64,000 nt of DNA, taken from Mytilus galloprovincialis (Eukaryota > Mollusca > Bivalvia > Mytilida > Mytilidae). The translations under genes and the position numbers were made by a program. Below the pieces are notes generated by a model. It was not told where the DNA came from, did not search any database, and was given only the letters and a program-made list of their open reading frames with translations. The stretch spans positions 92,289,795 through 92,353,794 of the forward strand of contig NC_134843.1 in the NCBI RefSeq assembly GCF_965363235.1, given 5' to 3'. Each line of letters opens with the position of its first letter. Position 1 is the first letter of the stretch. This document shows, in pieces, positions 12,896 to 24,900 of the stretch.

Positions 12896-13194
12896 TCTTT
12901 AAGGTAAATTAACAAAACCAGCCGTAATAAATAGAATACTGTAAATTGAACACTTATATTTCATAGATCTATAAAATATCTCAATGCTGCTTAATAATAT
13001 TCATACAAATACTTAAATTTGAATTTTAATATATCTATATCTATATAATTTGTAGGATCCTTTACTATAGATAATTGAGCTGATCTGTAACAATAACATC
13101 TCCATGCTTTATATTTCATGTACTGTAGTACGACGCATGATTAAAACTGACGAGGAAAGGTAACACACGGCCACCGAAAGCATTATTATTGTGA

Positions 13195-13351
13195 AGCCCA
13201 GGTGGTCGTGTGGTCTAGCGGGACGGCTACAGTGCAGGCGATTTGGTGTCACGATATTTCAGTAGCATGGGTTCGAATCCCGGTGAGGGAAGAACACAAA
13301 ATTTGCGAAGCAAATTTACAGATCTAACATTGTTAGGTTGATGTTTAGACG

Positions 13352-13442
<91 letters not shown>
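13195..13442 (+). repeat. tRNA-derived SINE with long (TA)n tail
   Basis: An A-box-like GTGGTCTAGCGGGACGGCTA (13210-13229) and a B box GGGTTCGAATCCCGG (13269-13283) sit at tRNA-like spacing. A body follows with TTTGCGAAGCAAATTTACAG, then a pure TA microsatellite of about 43 repeats (13356-13442). It lies just past the NUDT19 stop. The matching duplicate near 60190 lacks it, so it inserted after that duplication or was lost there. Confidence 0.85.
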
Positions 13443-13445
<3 letters not shown>

Positions 13446-13714
13446 CATCCTAGTCTTTAAAACCTTGCCCTAGGCATTCCAATGAAAGAGAAATCTGTTA
13501 TAGGAATAACATGTCCATCGCCTTGAGTAACATTACACAGGAATTTAGCATCATAAATAAAATCTCTGTGACTTTCTTTGTCTTTTAAAACATAACGATT
13601 ATGATGTGGATATTTCTGATGAATTTCTCTCAAAGTTTCTGGTATAATGAGTGGTCCCTTAGCACCATAGATATCTGGATTATCTGGGTAAAGATCATCC
13701 CCTGAAACATAATT

Positions 13715-14334
13715 TTAAGGTAGATAGGGTGTCTAAATTATAATCCATAGAATTTTTTAATAATTTGCCAAAATGTAGTTTATATCATGCTTTTTAAAAA
13801 AATATAATAAAAAGAATGGGTTACCGGGCTTATTTTCACGGTACACGGTGTTCAAAATTGACAAATTTTGTATAGATTATGCATGGAAAACCCAATATTC
13901 TGCAAAACAGCGTAATCTACACCATAGAATTTTGAGATATAATATGAGAATATGGCTTTAATAGTATGCGTTCAGTTAAGAAAAAGAAACAATGGGGTCA
14001 CCGGACCCGTTTTCTTGCTACATTATAAAATAGGTAAATTCCTAACACATTCTATATTGTAAAATTACCTTAATCTGAATTATCTGCCCTTGTATTTGAG
14101 TTGCCTCCCCTTATGTGGCAAAGTTTGAAAAAAAATGATCAAACAAAAGTTTTCTGTTTTTTGTAAAATACAACCATAAATATGATAAAACATGTTATTT
14201 TCTTTATTGAAGTGGAAGTTCTTACACATGAATTACCTACTACTCTAAAACTTTGCATATTCTTTTAAAGATCTAGACCTTGTTTTCTGGTATTTCCAAA
14301 TCCAAAATGGAGGAAGACACCCTATCTACCTTAA
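13715..14334. mobile_element. MITE with 20-bp TIRs and TTAA ends, in NUDT19 intron 3
   Basis: TTAAGGTAGATAGGGTGTCT at 13715-13734 is exactly matched in inverse by the sequence at 14315-14334. Both termini include TTAA. The 620-bp interior is non-coding and has two related sub-blocks (around GGTTACCGGGCTTATTTTC and GGTCACCGGACCCGTTTTC). Confidence 0.85.
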
Positions 14335-14499
14335 CACAGAATTTATGTCATCATTTTTACAGTTTTATTTAAATGAAACAGATATTTATAATTTAATAGT
14401 TAAAATAAAATCTACGTGGTTCCCGTCTGTCATATTTGTCATTCATCAATTGTTTTATAAAAAAAAAAGGTCGTTAATTTTCTTATTTTCATGATTTGG

Positions 14500-14730
14500 C
14501 CGTATATCATGTTTATAGCTGACTGTAACAATTAACATATGAGTTTTTCCCATTCTTAAAGGCCATACAGAGACCTATAAATAAAGAATGATGGCAATAA
14601 TATTTTTGATGGTGACTTGACAAACAGGGATTTGTTTTGGACCAATTCATTGACAATACGCACATTTGTTAGCAAAAAGACTTTTATTTGATTTAGGTTT
14701 AAGAATATGCAAAATCAATGCAGTATGTTT
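14500..14730 (-). repeat. NUDT19 intron 3 segment shared with the 56-61 kb inverted repeat
   Basis: Landmarks such as AGAGACCTATAAATA, GAATGATGGCAATA and GCAAAATCAATGCAGTAT recur in order near 60690-61020 and in inverse near 56890-57190. The duplicated unit thus included intron DNA as well as the last exon. This excludes a retrocopy origin. Confidence 0.65.
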
Positions 14731-16476
14731 AGATTTATAATCTCCTATTTTTTTTTTTTTTTTAAATTCTCCCTTATCAATTTATTCAGACCACAAGACA
14801 ATAAAAAGAAAACATTTGTCATGAAAAAGACTCTTAAAGCTAAGAAGTATGTGAAATGTTGGGTATTCATGACACATTCCCCATTTCCTTTCTCAATTTT
14901 ACTTCTTACAATTCTGCATATACTAGTATATACTAGCTATTAACAGATCTGAATTATCCAATATTTGATAGAATCGTCAGATTTGCCTTTAACTACAAAA
15001 CTTCGTTAAATCAAAAAACTATGCAACATTTTCTATGTATATACCTGGATATAGAATAAACATTCCATCATCACAGATAGCAGGTACTGGAAAATTTTCT
15101 CGTTTCTCTTTTGTTGATTCTGGTCAGGCAAAATTCAGTCAACTCCTCAATATCTTTAAAGTTCAGAAATCTACATATTTCATACATCTGTGGTGGAGCC
15201 AGTTTAACTTTAGATTCTAAATGACTTTTTATCGACTCATCTGGTGGAGACCACTGAAGATATAAAAAAAGGGTATACGAGATTAATGAAAATTGTAATT
15301 GAAATACATGTATGCTTAGTATGTACAACATGAATTACCATTGTGTTATATATTCAACCAAGTCAAATCAATGTTAATAAAATTTGTGATTATAAATTAT
15401 CCATAGTCATGAACTATTGTCATGTTCATAAATTAAATAAATAAAACGACATTGAAACATTGAAAAGAATATGAAAAAATCAATGTGCAAGTTTCACAGA
15501 TATATTTAGCTAATTTAGATCAAACAGTAAACATTACTGAAGTTGATTGTTCATTCACCAAAAAAAAAATATAGTCATAAATGTACAGTATATGGTTTCA
15601 ATTGCAATTTAAAGCAACTGAATATATCCATGCTGTGCTCATAGATACTTTGGGACGGGACAATTTTTTTAGCCCTCTTCCAAAATCTGTATTGCCATAG
15701 AGAGCTCTCTATATAATATATCAGTGACCTCCATGGAGAATTAAACTTGGAATTGATAGTAAATAGCAAATATAAGTTATTTTTAGTATATTTATGTTCA
15801 TAGTCATGATATACAAAAACATTCATAGAAAACATGAAAATAATAGATTTTGGAAAGAAGGGAGAGGGCTGAAAAAATTGTTCTGTCCCCAAGTACCTAT
15901 GGCTTTGATTAGAACAGACTACCCACTTTTAGTACATTGTACACGACATCATTGTTCTCAATTTTTTTTTCAAGCAATATTTTTAAAATAATTAATGATG
16001 TGAAAAGTTCACTATGTATAACATAGTTTCCTTTTAAAATATAATATACAGTACGAATTACTGTGATAATAAATAAGCCGATCAAATGTCCTCACAAAAT
16101 CATTCAAATTTGATAAAATTTTAATGGTCTACATGTTTACCATGTTTAATCAGACTTTGAAATGTTACAAAACAGACAAATGATGGAATTTTAACATGCT
16201 TAACATCAATTCATTTAAGCATAATAGTGTAAAGAGAGTATTAGGTGGATTTTAACCTGTAAATGTACAGTTTCTTTATCATCATGCATAGCATCTGGTA
16301 CAGTGTCCAATAAACAAAGAAAGAATGCAGTATAAAATATTCCTTTAGAACCTTCATCAGTTCCAGATGCTCTTTTTGCCATTGTGACAGGTGTCAACCA
16401 GTTTGATCTTTCTGTTAGTTTAAACATATTTATTTATAGATGATTGGGAAACAAGTTTTGCAACTTATATTAATCC

Positions 16477-16770
16477 CTTTCCACTTTGCGGGTGCGGGTG
16501 CTGCCTTGTAGCGGCATTAGCCTGCTCTTCTGTCGAAATATACAAGGGTGTCTTTAACGTGCAAGAGATATGGCCCTCTCTTTACACGGGTCAACCATTT
16601 ATCGTCCCCTTCCGACGGACTCTCATCGTTTCCTTAAGACCATACTCGCAAATGGTGTCAAGGGAGAGCCGAAAATTCAGTCCCTGAAATTGTCATCCCG
16701 GAACGGGAATCGAACCAGAAATCTTTGTGATAGTAGTTCAATGCATTAACCACTGAACCATGGCTCTCTA
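16477..16770 (-). repeat. tRNA-derived SINE, minus orientation
   Basis: Read on minus from 16770: GAGCCATGGTTCAGTGGTTA is an A-box-like head, GGTTCGATTCCCG is the B box, and the body contains GCACGTTAAAGACACCCTTG, a string seen in conserved central domains of mollusc SINEs. It sits in NUDT19 intron 1, about 14 bp past the exon 1 donor. A BivaV/Meta-type assignment is possible but not proven. Confidence 0.8.
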
Positions 16771-18140
16771 CTACACCACGAACCTTTCTGTTAATGGCCA
16801 TATGTCAGGAACCATATTAAATTCTTGACACATTTTGATGAATTGTGTTGCATCTTTATCTACCTTCTCCCTCCATATCTCAAAATCAGAAATAGTAATA
16901 TTACCAATTTTGCCATAATTCTTTGACACATTTGTTGATTCTGTTAGGGTATTTAATATTATTATCATTTAAAGATCTGGTTAGTAATATTTCACATTCT
17001 TCGAATGTCTCTCTTATAGCACAGATTCTAAAGGCAACTTCACTTGGGATTTTCGAATAATGTTCATCCCGTTGTCTTCTAAACATTGGAGGAACTTGCC
17101 CCACCTTTGCAAAATGAGCAAATGTCTTGGGCCATATATCATTGTAAAAAGAGGAAAGAATATCAACCCATTCTGGTGAAAAGTCAGCATCTTCGCCACG
17201 CCCCCTGGAAACACAAACCAAGCTTGGCATAAATTTGCTTTTTCCATTTCTTTTCAACATCAAATTTCGTAAGAGTATCTGTTTGCAATCTTCTTCGATT
17301 TAGCAGCAATAATCAGAGTAGCTGCCTCCCTCCAATGTTTTAAAATAGTAGCCATGTTATAAAGAATTTGTTTAATCAAGTCAACAATCATTCAATGGGG
17401 ACGGCCATTTTCGGGTCGGGTCTAAAACGCGGAACTGAAAAATTGGTTTATTATAATTATTATCTCTGGAATCGCTAAAGAGAAATTAAAAGTTTAAACG
17501 GATTTTGAAAGCTGATATAAAAATCTATGAGGTGAAATAAATATGAATTTGTTTTAGATATGCATTATTACCGAAAAGTTGACCGGAAGCCTTGCTAAGT
17601 GTGACTCTGTCAATCCATTTTTGAACCTTTAAACTTAATTTCACGAAAAAGCATTTAACCCGGTCAAAATCTGTAAATGATTCTTAAAGACAATTCAATG
17701 ACAAATAATAGGATATAAAACCAATTCTAATGCAATTTTTATGTAACAATTTTTTTCATTGGCTAAAATATACCGTCAAATCCACAGATGACCAGGCGTA
17801 ACTAAAGAGGGACTCTGTCGTTAAAAAAAAGAAAAAAGGAGGGATCCGCCATTTTGAATTGATAGGATCAGCAAATGTTCGATTACTACAATATTATCGA
17901 AAATAAAACAACACCTACCTTAAATTTGCCGTTTAAATGTGATTTTATCCGAATTTGAAGCTTAAAGGTAACGTGATAACCACCAGTTTGTAAGTTTTCA
18001 TTTGTATGACGTCTCGTTTAGCTACAACGTCTTTGCGCAAAAATCATTCATGAAGATTTTCGGAATTTTTTTGTATGTCAAATTTATACATTTTTTCAAG
18101 CTCTAACGTATTATTTCTTCTTGTAATGCATTAGAATCGG

Positions 18141-18302
18141 AATAACAGTACTGTAGTTGAAGAGTTGCCACCATCAATTTTGATTTGACGGTCGCAAATG
18201 TCGGTTTTACTGTTTCCGCTACACGTCGCCAGTTAAACTGTATTTGCGACCGTCAAATCAACAATTGACGGTGGCAACTCTTCAACTACAGTACTGTTAT
18301 TA
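18141..18302. mobile_element. Near-perfect hairpin (foldback) element, ~60-bp arms
   Basis: The left arm starts AATAACAGTACTGTAGTTGA and runs to about 18200. The right arm 18241-18302 is its reverse complement with only two or three differences. The loop is about 40 bp. It lies inside the 175-bp repeat array, about 0.8 kb 5' of NUDT19. Confidence 0.85.
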
Positions 18303-18969
18303 AATATCAATACATTACGTAAAAAGGGCAAAAACTTGACCAGAAGCCTCCATTGTATATAAATTATGAAGTCAAAATTTCAACTTTGAACTAAAATTCA
18401 CAAAAAAAAAATATAAAGCCCGGTCAAAATCGTGAACATGATTCTTAAAGACATTTTAATAACAGATAATATGATATAAAATAAACTATAAATACATTAG
18501 ATAAAAAGGGCAAAAACTTGACCGGAAGCCTCTCATGTAGAAATAAAGAAGTCAAAATCTCAACTTTGAACTTAAATTCACGAAAACATATATAACACGG
18601 TCATCTCTGATGAGATATTTAAAGACAGTTTATTAACAAATGATTTGGAAAAAAATAATTAATAATGCATTCAACAGAATGGGCGAAATATTGACCGGTA
18701 GCCTCCCTTGTATAGAAGAAGATGTATATATATATTGCAGTCAGCAGGGTTTAAGAACATCCGTTGTTCGACCTGTTAGTCAAATGCGTTTTGTAAAAAT
18801 ATACTTTTTCACTTTTTTGGTTTTTTGGAAAATGTTGTTTGTGCTGTATTTAGACCCCTCTACCAAGAAATTTGTTTTACATGCACACGTAAAAAAAAAT
18901 GCGGTTTTTATCTAAATGCAGAAGTCAAAGTTTCAACTTTGAATTCAAAGCTCTCCAAAAACCATTGGA

Positions 18970-19055
18970 AGCCTATAGTTGTTAATGTCTGTCATTTTGG
19001 TCTTTTATGGATAGTTATCTCATTGGCAATCATACCACATCTTCTTTTTTATATA
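18970..19055 (-). repeat. One-ended relic of the 40.8-kb TIR element family
   Basis: TATCTCATTGGCAATCATAC followed by CACATCTTCTTTTTTAT matches the right terminus of the element at 40801-41534. It is preceded by a GTCATTTTGGTCTTTT stretch that matches the same subterminal region. Confidence 0.6.
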
Positions 19056-20296
19056 ATCCCTGCAAAATTTCTGAATTCCATTTAAAAACAAATAAACTTA
19101 TATAAGTTAAGTTTAAACGATTTAGATTGGAAAATACCCAAATTTTGACCGGCACCCCCCTTCTTATTGAAAAATAATGACTAAAACTTTAAAATATCAA
19201 ACTAAAGTCTTCGCACAAGATAGTGATCAATATGCTAATCGGCGTAAAATCTGTTTGGCATAAATCAGTTTTAAACAATTTCATAATTACATCTGGTATT
19301 TCATGTATCCTTTTTAAACACGGTACGTTTAATCACTGCTAAGGACTTCATAGTGCACTAAAGGCTTATCATATGCCACTAAGGACTAAAACGGGTGCTG
19401 TTACATGAACATTGTTTATATATTATGGTAGAGATTGCATCGTTAATGCAAAAATTCCAAATTTTATATAAAAAAAAAGAACCACGGATAAATGAGAATT
19501 AAAAAGTGTTAAAGCACGTGTCAGTTTTTCTTTGATATTGCCGAAAAATCAGTGAGCCGATCGGCACGAGCCAACTCACACAACAACTGATAAAACAATC
19601 ATAATATTTTTATTTTAGGTATTGAACAATTATAAGGACTAGGGCTAAATATGTGTATAATCAAAAATTAAAAGGACACATATTGTAATAGAAAAATGCA
19701 GTTTATTTTATTTCATACAGTTTATTAATTATAATGTATGTAGGATCTACTGTCAACAATATGTTATATGCAATTATTGTTTAACTGTTCTATACTTTAA
19801 AAATTTTCTCCTTCAATTTTAAAAGCAGGATTTTTCTAATTTACCTCCGGTAATATGTCTAGCAAAGTTCAACAAAATGTCATTAAGTTTGGACAGCTGT
19901 TATCGTACGTCAGCATCTTTATTTGTGTCAAGCTATAAGGCACAAACTAGTACCATGGTTACTTTTAATTAAGATTATAATGTTATTTTTAAGTTGTATA
20001 TTGTTTTGTATTATAGTTAGGAAAATGTAAATAAGAAATTAAGAAATATTTTTTTAGGTAACGTGTAGTTTTGGCCTGGTTTTGGACCATAACTATATTT
20101 ATGCATTCTATTTTTTGTTATAACTTATATAAATTCTTCCGTTATCCTGTTTTGTTTAGCTATGTTCATGAAATCACTAAATATTTTAATAAACTAAATA
20201 CCGTCATAACTTTTATGTTGAAGACAAGATTTTAAATATCTTTATATAAAAAAGTTAAAAGAAATACAATATTTTATTTTATATGTACATTTATAA

Positions 20297-20432
20297 GAAA
20301 AATATGTCGTCGTAGTTCTCCTCTTATATTTGATGTGTTTCCCTCAGTTTTAGTTTGTAACCCGGATTTGTTTTTTTCTCAATCGATTAATGAATTTCGA
20401 ACAGCGGTATTATACTGTTGCCTTTATGTATC
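20297..20432 (-). repeat. Insert of the dispersed repeat also found at 62115-62800
   Basis: On minus it reads GGCAACAGTAGTATACCGCT, GTTACAAACTAAAACTGAGG and TATAAGAGGAGAACTACGAC, the same order as 62120-62240. Copy 2 of the tandem duplication has the uninterrupted site at about 21645. Confidence 0.8.
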
Positions 20433-20570
20433 AATAATTTTTACAATCAGGAAGATGATTTTTCTTTTAGTCAAATCCCTAAAAAGGTTTGTTATAATAC
20501 CAAAAAGTGAATATATCAAACATACACTGTCTAAACAAAATAATAAGTTTTACACTGCATTCATAATTAG

Positions 20571-20826
20571 GGTTCGTGTTGTTTATTCTTTAGTTTTCTA
20601 TGTTGTGTCATGTGTACTATTGTTTTTCTGTTTGTCTTTTTCATTTTTAGCCATGGCGTTGTCAGTTTGGGTTCGTGTTGTTTATTCTTTAGTTTTCTAT
20701 GTTGTGTCATGTGTACTATTGTTTTTCTGTTTGTCTTTTTCATTTTTAGCCATGACGTTGTCAGTTTGTTTTAGATTTATGAGTTTGACTGTCCCTTTGG
20801 TATCTTTCGTCCCTCTTTTAAGATTA
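20571..20826 (+). mobile_element. 3' end of a Penelope-like element with an internal ~99-bp duplication
   Basis: GTTCGTGTTGTTTATTCTTT, TGTCATGTGTACTATTG, TTAGCCATGGCGTTGTCAG and TTTGACTGTCCCTTTGGTAT are the inverse of 52540-52690, the 3' flank of the element at 52535-53320. The first ~99 bp occur twice in direct tandem. A 168-codon open frame over it (20335-20841) is a by-product of the repeat, not a gene. Copy 2 of the surrounding duplication shows the empty site near 21792. Confidence 0.7.
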
Positions 20827-20879
20827 AAGATAACCAAATAAGAGTTTCTAAAATGTTATAGGTTCATCTTGATATTTCA

Positions 20880-21852
20880 GCGTTATTTTTTAGTTGTATA
20901 TTGTTTTGTATTATAGTTAGGAAAATGTAAATGAATATATTTGAAACATAATTTGGCAATTTTGAAATAAGAAATTAAAGAAAAATAATATTTAGGTAAC
21001 TTGTAGTTTTGGCCTGGTTTTGGACCATAACTATATTTATGCATTCTAATTTTTGTGAATAACCTATAAATTCTTCCGTTATCCTGTTTTGTTTTTGTTA
21101 TCCTGTTTATTTTTTTGTAATCCTGTTTGCTGCAGTCAATTAAGGATTACTAGGACATTCAGAAATTAGTATATAACTGATCAAGCCGCTATAAAATTAA
21201 TAGCGAGTTTCTTGATGTTCTAGGTGAGTCTCTTGGTTTTAAAAAATATTTATATTTAAAATTATTTTCTTTTAATTTTATTTTGAAAAAATAGATAAAT
21301 TTTATAAGTAACTAATATTTTAATTCAAAGGTTTAATTTAGCAGTAATTATTATTGCTATTATTTGATATTTTATTGGAATTGTTTGTAGTATTTTATTA
21401 TTGTTTTCAATTTATTTTAACTTTAAAATTGTACTTTGAATTTATATTGTAATTACTTTGATGGTTTGTTTATTAAATAAATAGCGAATTTATGGGTTTA
21501 TCTATGTTCATGAAATCATTACATATTTTAATAAACTAAATAGCGTCATAACTTTTATGTTGAAGACAAGATTTTAAATATCTTTTATATAAAAAAAAGT
21601 TTAAAGAAATACAATATTCTATTTAATATGTACATTTATAAGAAGAGGGTATCGATAATTTTTACAATCAGAAAGATGTCTTGATTTTTCTTTTAGTCAA
21701 ATCCCTAAAAAGGTTTGTAATAATACAAAAAAGTGAATATATCAAACATACATTGTAAAAACAAAACAAAAGTTTTACACTGCATTCATAATTTTTAAGA
21801 TTAAAGATAACCAAATAAGTGTTTCTAAAAAGTGATAGGTTCATCTTAAACA
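20880..21852 (+). repeat. Tandem duplication upstream of PEPD, copy 2
   Basis: Collinear with 19980-20872. It lacks both inserts of copy 1 but has its own extra ~370 bp (about 21110-21485) of AT-rich DNA. It ends about 110 bp before the PEPD start codon, so the immediate upstream region of PEPD was formed by this duplication. Confidence 0.8.
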
Positions 21853-21963
21853 TGTCATGGGACAAATGAAAAAAATGTGATAAGAAAATGTGTTTGAGTG
21901 AAATTTTTTGTTGGTTTTCAGATGCTTATAAGGTTGTCTTGTGATCATCATTAGAAACGTGAA

Positions 21964-24900
21964 ATGGCAGCTTCTCGAGATCAGTAAGAGAATAATTTTG
22001 ATTTTATTGAAATGATAATAATTTCCTTAGCGTATTTATTCCTAAGAAAAAATTACCCAAGTGTAAGTTCTCCACAATAGTCAATACAATATACTAGGGA
22101 ATTTCATAAATATTATTCATGTATAAACGTGAGGGGGTATCAGGTCGTTTCATCCTCAAAACCGATCCGTCCCAAAGTCAATTCGTCCCATGTCGATCCG
22201 TTCCAAGTCGATCCGTCCCACGTCAATCCGGCCCCAAGTTGATCCGGCCCTATAATAAAATAATAATGAATAATTTATAATATGAGGTTGGTGTTACCTG
22301 TGAAAGAGGACAACGTCGGGATTTTAGTTGTGACGTCATTTTCAATGTAAAAATAGAAACGCTATCATCAGGTAACGTGGTTTTTTTTCATATCAAAGAA
22401 TATTTGAAATGGAATTGTTATTCTGCCCCTTCCTATAATATGATGCATGCATTACCTGTAAAAGGGGACGAAGTCCGTATGAATTTTTCTTTTTAATTCA
22501 AACATATTTTAGCTTCAAAATCTGTTAAAAAAGAAACGGAAATACCGTAACGTTTCCGACTTTGGTCGTCTTGTAAGGGATTTTAGTTGTGACGTCATTT
22601 TAGTCATGACGTCATTCTTAATGTAAACAAAGAAACGCTACCATCATGTAACTGTTTTTTTAGAATTATTAAACATGAAATTGTTTAAGTGCTCCTTCAT
22701 ATATTTTACACTGATGAATATATATTTTACCCAAAATCTCATGACAAACGAGACCGGAAGAAAGAAAGATATTTCTGCGCAAATGTGGAAAAATAAAAAA
22801 AAAGTCTGATAACAAAAAGTTAACGATTTTGAGTTCTTAGTAGATTGATTTTTTTATTTTATTTTTTTATTATTGATTTTTCTACTGTTATTTGGGACCT
22901 TATATTAATATTAATTTCGGATAATTTGGTGACATATTTAAATCAGTATAAATGGAATTTGCAAAAAGTATCGATGATTAATGACAGTAGGCTGAGACTA
23001 CCATAACACAGAGATTGTTCACTAGCAATTTATCGAAATAACGGGGTCAACTGGTCACGTAAGCTACGTTATTTTATCTTCCAGCTTTTGATGTTGATTT
23101 GAATTCAAATATGTTTTTATAATATAATTTTAGATTTTTATATGAAATCTTAATATAATTTTAAGAAAATGTTTAAATAAATGTCTCATCTTATGAAAAT
23201 TAAATATTCAAAAATTCCTCAAGCGCCGACTTTTTTACCGCCCACATTTTATATTATTGTAAAATTCAAAAAAAATTATGAATTACAATTCATAGATATC
23301 TTTTTTTTCATTCCTTATAAATAATTTTTATATTGGGGCTAGATCGATTGAATTATCATTGGTCGGATCGACTTGGGATAGATCAACTTGGGACGGAGTG
23401 ACTTGGGGCCGGATCGACATGAAAACATGGGAAGGTACTAAATTGCACCTATTTTGTCAGTTTTTTCAACTACATTTGTTTATGATCCAGACATAGTGTT
23501 TATTTTGTAGATGTATACTTATTTACTATATAGTTACACCAATATAATTTTGAATCCATGTTGAATCAAAGAAAAATGGACTTGAACCATCTAAACGATC
23601 CATGATTCTGAAATGAGGAGTACCCAAATTGCATCCATGCTTAAATTCACATCCTCAAAAATCGAATAACAGATGTTTTTTTCTATTTCTTCAAATATTT
23701 AGAACAATCTGACATTAGTCCATGCTCAATATTCTTTTTTTAGAAATAGATGCTTGCAACATATTTTATTTGCTCATTTTTAAAAGATGACTTTCTGTGA
23801 TCTTCGCAGGGCGTTTCCCTAGAGTTTACTTTTTTAGTGAATGGTTCATCTGTTGATATATACTGTGAACGTTTTGTGTATTATAATTTAAATATATTTA
23901 CCCATCTTGGAAGATGTGTATAATCATGATAAAGTCAAATCATAAAATTACAAAATTGTTTAGTCTCAAAGGAAACTTTAAGATTTCCGCAGTATTTTTG
24001 TTGAATAGGTACAATTTGGGTACTGTGACGTTATAAATGCATGTAGTCCAAATAATTATGACGTCTTGCAAGAGGTCATAATTATTTGGGCTAATATACA
24101 CGATGAAAAGTTTTTTAAAAAAATATAGCGATGGTTTCCCTGAGGGGAATCTAAGAAAGATATGAAAAAATGGGGCTTTGCTCCTTAGGGTGAGGGGGAT
24201 AAAATTAAAAAGATTGTTTTTACTGTGGATAAAGAATCTTTTTTTTTGGTATGATAAAAAACATTAAAAAAAGTTTTGTTCAGGACAAAGTATTTTGTAC
24301 TTTACGACTCTAAAACCAAAACCGTGTCTTCCATGCATTCTATATGGTTATTTATCGCTATTTTGTGCATTTTTCTTTTGATGTTTTTTTGTGTAAATTT
24401 TCATATCATGCTTCTCGCTTGAGATGGAAAAATTATCGCTAGAAACTAAGGACACGTGGCGTTGCTAACGAAATTGACATGAAATTGACAACGTCGTCAT
24501 AGGTAAAATAGCGATAAACAGATTATCATTGGTCATCTCAACTCGATTGCTTTTCTCACTTTCGCTGTACCAGCTCAAGGGAGAAAATCAATATCGTTGA
24601 GATGATCAACGATAATCTATAAGTAGCAGTTTAAAAATACCTAGGAGTAAATGTCAACAGGATTATATAATTCCTCTTTTACTATGTTGCTTTTAATATT
24701 TGAGTAATTAGATCAATATCCATTTTTTTCTTATATGCTCTTATATACATATTATCTTAAACATCTTAAGGTTCATCATACCAAAAAGAAAAAAAAATGC
24801 TGTTTTTACACCTTAAGAATGACTCTCAGTGCAGACAAACCTGTGCAGTTGGAAAAGTTTTATGACCTATCCACAAGACATATAAAAGTTTAATGCTGAA

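Larger units (their letters stand above)
12896..17355 (-). pseudogene. NUDT19: NUDT19-like Nudix hydrolase (acyl-CoA diphosphatase), frameshifted four-exon gene
   Basis: Exons on minus: 17355-16784, 16407-16257, 15253-15045 and 13701-13457; the rest of the span is 3' flank also found near 60.1 kb. They give the NUDT19 order: MATILKHWREAATLIIAAKS, a KFMPSL segment, PSEVAFRICAIRETFEE (Nudix box E-x7-RE-x2-EE), PDIWPLTERSNWLTP, TAFFLCLL, WSPPDESIKSHLE, APPQMYEICRFLNF, and a last exon with QKYPHHNRYV and NVTQGDGHVIP, stop at 13459-13457. The family cleaves CoA and acyl-CoA in peroxisomes or mitochondria. The frame breaks near 17262, 17218, 17190, 16965 and 15105. The VFPGGV part is out of frame with the rest, and the box glycine after EE-x is Glu (EECEIL). 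Splice sites and exon 4 remain good. Decay is therefore recent, or part of it is sequence error. A clean PEPD next door argues against general error. Confidence 0.85.
17575..19170 (+). repeat. Decayed ~175-bp tandem repeat, about five copies, interrupted
   Basis: TTGACCGGAAGCCT-type anchors lie at 17581, 18338, 18520, 18693 and 19147. They are followed by AAGTCAAAATTTCAACTTTG and CCCGGTCAAAATC-type strings in the same order. Adjacent copies are 182 and 173 bp apart. A hairpin element (18141-18302) and other DNA split the array. It fills the space between NUDT19 and PEPD. No coding signal. Confidence 0.75.
19980..20872 (+). repeat. Tandem duplication upstream of PEPD, copy 1
   Basis: Shared with 20880-21852: AGTTGTATATTGTTTTGTAT, TTTTGGCCTGGTTTTGGACC, TCATAACTTTTATGTTGAAG and, at the end, AGATTAAAGATAACCAAATA. 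This copy carries two insertions that copy 2 lacks (about 20297-20432 and 20571-20826). Confidence 0.85.

Noticed and set aside
13227-13448. 73-codon frame rich in alternating Tyr and Ile
   Set aside because: It is the translation of the (TA)n tail of a SINE.
16477-16770. Possible tRNA gene on minus (A and B boxes)
   Set aside because: There is no cloverleaf or anticodon arm of proper size; the SINE body follows directly.
20335-20841. 168-codon hydrophobic open frame upstream of PEPD
   Set aside because: It spans two inserted repeats and an internal 99-bp tandem duplication; the same DNA is the 3' UTR of a Penelope-like element elsewhere.
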